Below are positions 57,601-64,000 of a stretch of DNA of 64,000 nt, piece by piece; position 1 is the stretch's first letter, and every line of letters starts with the position of its first letter. The notes below the pieces were generated by a model. The model saw only the letters and a program-made list of their open reading frames with translations. It was not told where the DNA came from and searched no databases. Origin of the DNA: Gnetum montanum (Eukaryota > Streptophyta > Gnetopsida > Gnetales > Gnetaceae). The position numbers and the translations under genes were made by a program. The stretch covers positions 1,500,482 through 1,564,481 of the forward strand of contig MNCI01001065.1 of the NCBI GenBank assembly GCA_015680685.1, given 5' to 3'.

Positions 57601-60450
57601 AAGAGGACTTGGCTTTTGGTTGAGCGATAGGCTTTTGAACCTTAGTAGTTGCTTATTATGAATGCATTTCTATTTTATCTTTAAATTGTGGGGCCATGGG
57701 AATCACCGATAAAGGGATGGGCTTAGGGGGGCCTCGCATAGCATGTTCTCTAGTCATCTTATCCACTAGGTGCTCATCATGTTTTCTTAGGTGAGGAGGT
57801 TGTGATGCAGTTCCAACCATCAGACTCTAGGAAAGTGGTGAGCTTGTATGCTTTAGTACCCGTATAACAAAAGGTGACTACATTATTGCAATAGTGCGTT
57901 GAGGGGCCTTAATTACAAACGGGGTATCGAGCCCCTGTGATAGCCTCTTAATGAAAAAGCAGGCTATGGCCTAGGTGTCACTGAAGCTACAGTACCTTGA
58001 GAAGGTGCATGAACCACAAACAACTTATGTGTAAATTCTATACTATCATCAATGTTAATAACATTAATAGTGTAGCCTACATTATTAGCGTTCAATGGGT
58101 CTTTGTAGACATTCATTGACTAGTTTTCTAGCCAGATAGGATTATTTTCATTAAGAACTAGCTTACCTTGATCAATCATACATTGGATGTCATATTTCAA
58201 TGCCAGGAAATAGTCAGTGTCATGACCACACAACTAGTGGTAGTTATAGAATCGTTTGAGCCTAAAATTTTTAGGCACAAGAGACTCGTTAGGCATGGCT
58301 ATAGAGGGGTCTTAAAGGATTTCACAATACCTCTCATGACACTTATGGGCCTCCTCTAACATTTGCTTAAACTAAATGTGCCCAACATTCAACAATTAAT
58401 AAAAATAGTGCTGATAGCTTAATCGACAATGAGGTGTATTTAGAGTGATCCTTACACTCAAAATTTGGCCTTGACAAAGTTTGTGTCGTAGCCATTGGCA
58501 CTAGGTGTTGGCTAGCTCCTGCATTACTAGAGCTTGAAATTTTAGTGGAGTGGTCATGGGATTAGGAATTTTGGCTACCTACTTGTTGTTATTGGGCTTA
58601 GTTTCGTTAGCTATAGCGGCCACAGTGGTTGTTGCAGCCTTGCTCTTTTCCTTTTCCTTCTTCACATGTGCATTTTTGTAAGCTATGTAGGCTAGGTCTT
58701 TACTAGCTTCTATTGCATCTTGTATACTTTTTGTTTGTGCAAAAGCCTAGCTAAGAGAGTGTGGCACTAAATAATACAGCTTAGACTTAATAAAGTCATT
58801 CACAGAACCCTTGAAAATAACAAGTAAATGGGCTTCTACAATTGGTTCATGAATTTTATTTAAGGCAGTGCTCCAACATTGTATGAATTTCTAGATAGAT
58901 TCTAACAGTTCCTGTTTGAAATTCATAAGCTGATCTAAGGTGACCTCTAGCTTTAAGTTATACTTGAAGTGAGTTACAAACTAACTTAACAATTCTTCTA
59001 ATGTTGAAATAGATGCACAAGGAAGCCCATGATACTAGTTCAAAGCTTTGCCAATCAACGACATGGAAAAAACACGGATGATTACATGTGGCCATGGTTG
59101 TAGTAATAAGGACTCAGATCTAAAAGTAACTAGATGGGTGTTCAGATCACCCTCTCCATTTTATTTTGTAAACTATGGGAGTTGTACCCTAGGAGGCAAC
59201 GTAAGCGAAGAAACAACTGGGCTAATCAGGTCATCATGATAAAAGTCCATTACTTGGATTGTTTCAGAGCCAACAGCTTTAAGCTGGTTAACTTCATCGG
59301 TGAGGGTTTGAATGAGCTAAAAGGCTTGGTCCAGACCTGGGGATGCTATAGAAGGTTGTGTGAGTTGAATTTCTAGTGGTACTACCAATGCAAGCATCAT
59401 TGGTGGTGCTATTGGTGTTGTTGTTGGTCTGATTAGGGGTGCTATCAAAGCCACTGCCATTGGTGATGTTGTCTAGGTGACCCATAATCCTATGGGTGGT
59501 GTTGTTGGAGAAACCACCATTGGTGGTGTTATGGGAATGGTTGCCTATCCCATTGCTAGAGTAGTCCATAGGCCCATGGTTGGTTGCACCATATGTAAAG
59601 CTTGATACATTTGAGGTTGCACATACTGTGGCACCTAAGGCATTTGGACAGTAGGAAAGGACATCACTAGCCACCATGTAGTTGAGGTTGGGGCTACTGC
59701 TGATAGTGGAATTAACATAGAAGAGGCAATGGAAATAGGTCTTATATGTAGTTGTGATGTAGGAATGGTATGTACATATGGTAGCGTAGGCATTACAGAT
59801 GTTGGCTGTGCAAATTGAATAGACTATGAAGGAATGATAAAGGGAAATAAAACCTAAGATCCTACATGTTTCTATGTTGACAACATTTGGTGCTTACCCA
59901 TCACCAAGGAAGGTTTGGGCTGTAAAAGCATTGTAGCTATCACCAAAGAGGTGGAGGACTGTAACTAGTATGGATATAACACAGAAGTAATCTATGAAGT
60001 TGTGGTGTAAAGCGGGCCACCACTTTTGGAATGGGACACAAATTCCTCTTGCCCATCGTGAAGGGGTTCCTCATAGTGAGACATCATGTCTCACTCTGCT
60101 AACCCACTTAGTCAGATATGTTGATTCAATATCCATTGAAACGTTTCAATGAGTGGTATGATGGCATCAGGAGTAGGAAGGAACTCTCTCCCATTCCAAT
60201 GAATAATTTCAAAGTTACACTTTTCTTTTAATTCCTGATAATCCAGCAATAGGCTCTCTTGGATCCTTGCACATAAGAAGTTATATCGTTCTTCATCACA
60301 GGCCATGCGTTCGGGCGATTGATGTTGTAGTCAAAGAGACTACCGTGGTATTTGCACTAAGCTAGGTGGTTGCTTAGGATCCATTTCATGTTTCAAGGGA
60401 TGAGCTATCCCCAAGCTCAAGGTGGTAACTGAGGTGCTAGGTGGGTTCAT
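57601..60450 (-). pseudogene. gag: Element B gag
   Basis: Start placed at ATG 60448-60450, by analogy with A. MACDEERYNFLCARIQESLL (60112-60306) aligns with EYNFICVNIH of C. A Thr/Pro/Gln-rich linker lies at 59400-60000. Then DFYHDDLISPVV, HLVTFRSESLLLQ, the core FVTHFKYNLKLEVTLDQLMN (about 58750-59150), AFAQTKSIQDAIEASKD, a zinc region YNYHxLCGHDTDYF with its last Cys lost (about 58200-58260), and weak PFVI-V repeats (57840-58030). Many stops. Confidence 0.8.
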
Positions 60451-60880
60451 TTTTACTGTGTCAAAAAGGATGTAAGAAGCAAAGAAATAGGTAAGCTACA
60501 CAAAAAATAGGCCAGAAATGGCAAAGTCTAGAAATGTTGGAAAAAGTATTGGTTTACGCTGCTACACTCGCTATGCTAGGCAAGACTGTCACAATGATAG
60601 AGTTATTATGCTACACTTGTTATGCTATACATGTCACACTACACGAAACATAGAGAGCTTAACACAATCCATCGTTTTGGGCTTTTTTGTCCTGTGGGGT
60701 TCTAGGGGAACTATCAACTAGGACCCAACTATACTAACTAAAATGTAAACAACCCCTGCACTAGCCTGTGATCTAGCTACCTCCATAGTAGGTCCATAGA
60801 GGTGTTACATTTACGCTAGCAAGGAGGTACAAAAAGCACATGAGACTAACCATGATGCATAGAAGGGACACGGAGGTTCA
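60451..60880 (-). other. Untranslated leader of element B
   Basis: Non-coding; contains TACGCTGCTACACTCGCTATGCTA-like imperfect palindromic phrases near 60555-60620, related to the AGCGTA motifs. Confidence 0.5.
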
Positions 60881-60899
60881 GGCCCTCCTTCTAGTGCCA
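60881..60899 (-). other. Primer binding site of element B
   Basis: The minus strand reads TGGCACTAGAAGGAGGGCC, 5 bases after the LTR end; identical to C. Confidence 0.85.
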
Positions 60900-60904
60900 A
60901 AAAC

Positions 60905-62925
60905 TGTAGCATCTGAAAATGTTGATGGTTGGAACATCAAGAGGTTATCAAGTGCATAGCCTAATCCTGAATTTATCAGAGGGCCATATTGGAAAGGAAA
61001 AAAATGGGGCTTCCTAAATGGTCTATTCGATCAGTCAAGGACTTACGTGGTGTCCAATAACTATTTGCAAATAATGATTTTAGAGCATCACACATAGGAG
61101 TTGGAATAAGTAGGAATGCAATATGCATAATAGTGATAAAATATTAATGTGTGTGTATATGAAGATAATAGAAAGAAATAGATATGCTAATAGTTTAAGA
61201 TACTGTAGAAAAAGAATAAAATAAGAGTGCAAGTAAAGAAATGCACTGTCCCAGGATTGGGGGATGTGGCTTTTGATTGAATGATGTGTACAATTGATGT
61301 GTAGCATAGATAGAAACAAATGGGTAGCAAGGCAATATGGTCACACTCTCTAGAGTGCTACAAATGTGGTATCGATAGACACAAAGGGGCTGATGCTTGC
61401 TAGACTAAGATTTGCTACGTTGTGCATGTGTAGGTGTCACGTTTAGGTGCGGGAGTGGAACAAAGATTTGGAAGACTCTAATGTTGAGATTTTCTACTCA
61501 TCAACTTTTTGTTCACCAATATTCTACCAAATCCAATTGCAAAAGCCCACCCTTAGACTATTGATTACTAGGGTATTTATAGAGCTAGGGTTGGGGGGAG
61601 GCATGGTTTGGACGCCACATGTCCTAGGCCCCACATAGCATAAATGTGCATGCGTCATGCTGATGTGCTATGCTATGGTGCTATGCTTGGTGGGACAAAA
61701 ACAAGGATTTAAAATTTACCAAACTATGGCCATATTACCCAAACTACATGTTCCAAGACCTGAAAGACTATCCTATTTTTACAAAATGCCTAGAAAAAAT
61801 GCAAATTGGAGCCTATGCTATGGGACTACATCTTCCCTTCTTTTTCGAGTAGGGTCAAGCGTAGGGACAATTTTGAGGACCAACAGGGGATGCAAAAACA
61901 AAATAGACTACTCACTTTCATTGTTAGAGAGATGTTGGAGCAGGAATGAATGTTGATGACAAGATCTAGGCACTTTTGGAAGGCATTCAGAGAATTTTTT
62001 TAAGTGCTACACTATCTACGCTACCTAGCGTAACGAAGCATGGCATGAACACTTAGAAAATTTTGCAGTTTTAGCTTGCTACGTTGTCTACCCTGCACAA
62101 CATAGTAGAGTGTACCACTCATTTTCCATGAATTCTATCAAAAACCTGAAGACATCACTTTGAGATTTAGCAAGGCAAGCCACTTTAGCAACTAGCAAGT
62201 ACATATTTCATGTTGAGTGAGCCTGATATCTCCTGGTTTCATTCTAAGCAACTTTTAACATTGGTACCTCTGCTACACTGTGCTCTGCTACACAACGTAG
62301 CACAGTGTAACACTTCATTTTGAATAAATTTTAACCCAACTTACCATGCTTTGCCATGGAACCTTGATCATGCTCTAAGGACGAAGCAGGATAGACAACC
62401 TTGGAGGTCAAAGACTTGCCAAATGCACCTTCTATGTATGGTTCAACACTCAGGAAAAGTTTAGCCTCGCATGGCCTGCTACACTGTCTACATTGTGCAG
62501 TGTAGAGGAGCATAACAGGTCCAAACATAGAAAATTTACTGAACTATTTTGTCCATCCTGAACACTTTTAACAACTCCTAGCCTGGCATCGAGGTGGACT
62601 GGTAACTGGGACATGTGTCAAGCTGGGCAAGCTAGAGAGCGTAGCAAACTTGATAGCCCAAGAGATAGAAAATTTTCCAAACTTTTTAGTCCACCCTCAG
62701 TTTCCCTTTTGTGCAAACAGGTCTAAAAAATGGGTGTTGTGCTAGTTGTGCTAAAAAGCATAGCATAAAAGCTTAGGAAAAGCTTTGTAGATGTTAGGAC
62801 TTCTAGGGTGCCATGCTATCTACGCGGCCCAGCATGATACCATACTTGGAGAAATTTTGCCTAGGTATTAATGCTGGGACAAATCTAATGTTGAGTCATG
62901 ACGGCCCAAAATTGATGGTGTTTCA
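60905..62925 (-). repeat. 5' LTR of element B (right copy, 2021 bp)
   Basis: TGTAG...GTGTTTCA on the plus strand, colinear with 26518-28535. Minus-strand TATA box TATAAATA at 61574-61581. Repeated CTACACTATCTACGCTACCTAGCG-type phrases. Confidence 0.93.
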
Positions 62926-62930
62926 CCATT
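62926..62930. repeat. Right target site duplication of element B (ccatt)
   Basis: Perfect match to 26513-26517. Confidence 0.9.
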
Positions 62931-64000
62931 CTACTCTATGTGTTCAACACAACTAGTAAGATTTTTGAGTAACTGAATATCTCATTGCTTCATATGAGGG
63001 TACAATTGATCGTATTATTGAGTGAAACAAGGAGGGGTTACTTTGAAAATATATATCTAGCATTCATTTCAACCATATAGTGTATAGGATTTAGTCATGC
63101 CTCACTTCTATGGCATAACACTATTCTCATGATAGGTGTATAGTTGATATCCTCTTTTCTACCCCTATTTTTTTATTCTTTATTTTTCCATAATAACTTT
63201 TTCTATCCTATATGATATTTCTCTCTTCTTCATTTAATCCTCTCTCCTCATCTATTCCATTCCTCTCTATATTTATCATTAGTGAGGCCAAATGAGCATT
63301 TCTTTTCCAATGCAATGGATTGTTAAGTGTAAAGTGACATAAGAAGTGTGAAATTTACATATGAGTGAGGTAAGGGAGAGATTGGATTTAGGGATCTAGC
63401 CATGTCCCACTTATGCAACACAACACCTCACTATTGGTGTATTGGGAATATCCCTAATATGCTTTTCCCTATGTTTTATTGCTCTCTCCTTTTTCTTTTT
63501 TCTATCTCATTTTCTTTCTCTATCCCTTTCTCTTTTCATGTTCTACAATAGTGAGGCCAAATAAGTGTCTCTATTTTACTCTAGTGATGGTGTGATTAAG
63601 AGAATTAAGTAGGTTAGGAAGTGCTTTATCTACATTTTTGTAAGCATTCTAGGATTTAGCCACACTTTACTTCTATAGTATAACACTCCACCATAGGTGT
63701 ACTACTGATGTTACAAACTTTTTACCATATCATCCAACTTTGTTTAGATTTTTTTATAGGTCCCTATTAGCCCATCTTTTCTTGATGGATTTTCCTTTAA
63801 ATTTTCAGTACTATCCATTAAAAGGATGCAATTTTGTATCCACTTTGGCTTTTTCTATACAATTCAAAGTCATAGGTACATTCTATGACTTTTCAATAGA
63901 AATTCAATAATCCAAATTCAACATCCTAAATCATCTTCAGTGTAGTTTTTGGATTTCTATCTTTAGCATACCAAAAATGATGTTTTGCTTCATGAGAAGT
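62931..64000. repeat. Right flank with diverged tandem repeat
   Basis: AT-rich sequence with three related blocks beginning GGATTTAG or GGATCTAG near 63087, 63392 and 63652 (spacing about 305 and 260). Each is followed by CACTTCTATGGCATAACAC-type and AGGTGTA-type phrases; blocks one and two end in AGTGAGGCCAAAT. No frame. It may be continuous with the sequence left of B. Confidence 0.55.

Larger units (their letters stand above)
26518..62925 (-). mobile_element. Element B: complete Tat-like retrotransposon, split by element C
   Basis: Minus-strand element with two LTRs of 2018 and 2021 bp and a perfect 5-bp duplication. Removing C and one copy of its target site leaves about 16.5 kb. Order on the minus strand: LTR, primer site, gag, protease, linker repeats, opposite-strand gene (interrupted by C), linker repeats, RT to integrase, repeats, polypurine tract, LTR. 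All coding parts carry stops. Confidence 0.93.

Noticed and set aside
59294-59677. Asn/Thr-rich minus-strand frame in element B
   Set aside because: A shifted phase of the Gag proline/threonine linker; the Gag phase aligns with A and C better.
1-64000. tRNA or rRNA genes
   Set aside because: No cloverleaf-like segment with proper A/B boxes or rRNA core motif was noticed.

Overview
This is a stretch of nuclear DNA from a seed plant with a large, repeat-filled genome. A gymnosperm is plausible but the sequence does not settle it. I see no intact host gene. Almost everything is nested LTR retrotransposon of one lineage: Ty3/gypsy, Tat-like, recognised by gag, an aspartic protease, reverse transcriptase with YVDD, a degenerate RNase H followed by a second archaeal-type RNase H, then integrase. 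All copies are broken by in-frame stops, mostly C-to-T/G-to-A changes, so none looks active.

Layout. Element A (1-13536, minus strand, left end outside the window). Element D (13537-26512, plus strand, very decayed). Element B (26518-62925, minus strand, two 2.0-kb LTRs and a perfect 5-bp target duplication ccatt). Inside B lies element C (35670-55556, plus strand, two 1.57-kb LTRs). Inside C's gag lies a 2.7-kb TGTTGG...CCAACA insertion E (39168-41886, perfect duplication ccttg, with a 773-base assembly gap). Right of B (62931-64000) is an AT-rich flank with a diverged tandem repeat.

The main discovery is a shared, unusual plan: 5' LTR, gag-protease (sense), an extra gene on the OPPOSITE strand with its own spliceosomal introns, then RT-RNase H-aRNase H-integrase (sense), 3' LTR. 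The antisense gene sits between protease and RT in A, B and C, and a decayed counterpart is seen in D. Its protein has a conserved globular core, a coiled-coil-like middle and an acidic tail. I do not recognise the family with certainty. RT reading frames start right after 3' splice acceptors, so the antisense gene probably lies within an intron of the sense gag-pol transcript, at the place where Ogre-type Tat elements are known to have an intron.

Short direct repeats (consensus AGTTTAAGGYC on one strand) sit between modules: after protease, before RT and after integrase. They thus bracket the antisense gene. LTRs, leader and, in A, the region between a TATA box and the antisense gene are full of AGCGTA/TACGCT palindromic motifs. 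In A the antisense unit also carries an exon resembling an FCP1/NIF-type phosphatase with altered catalytic residues, possibly captured from the host.
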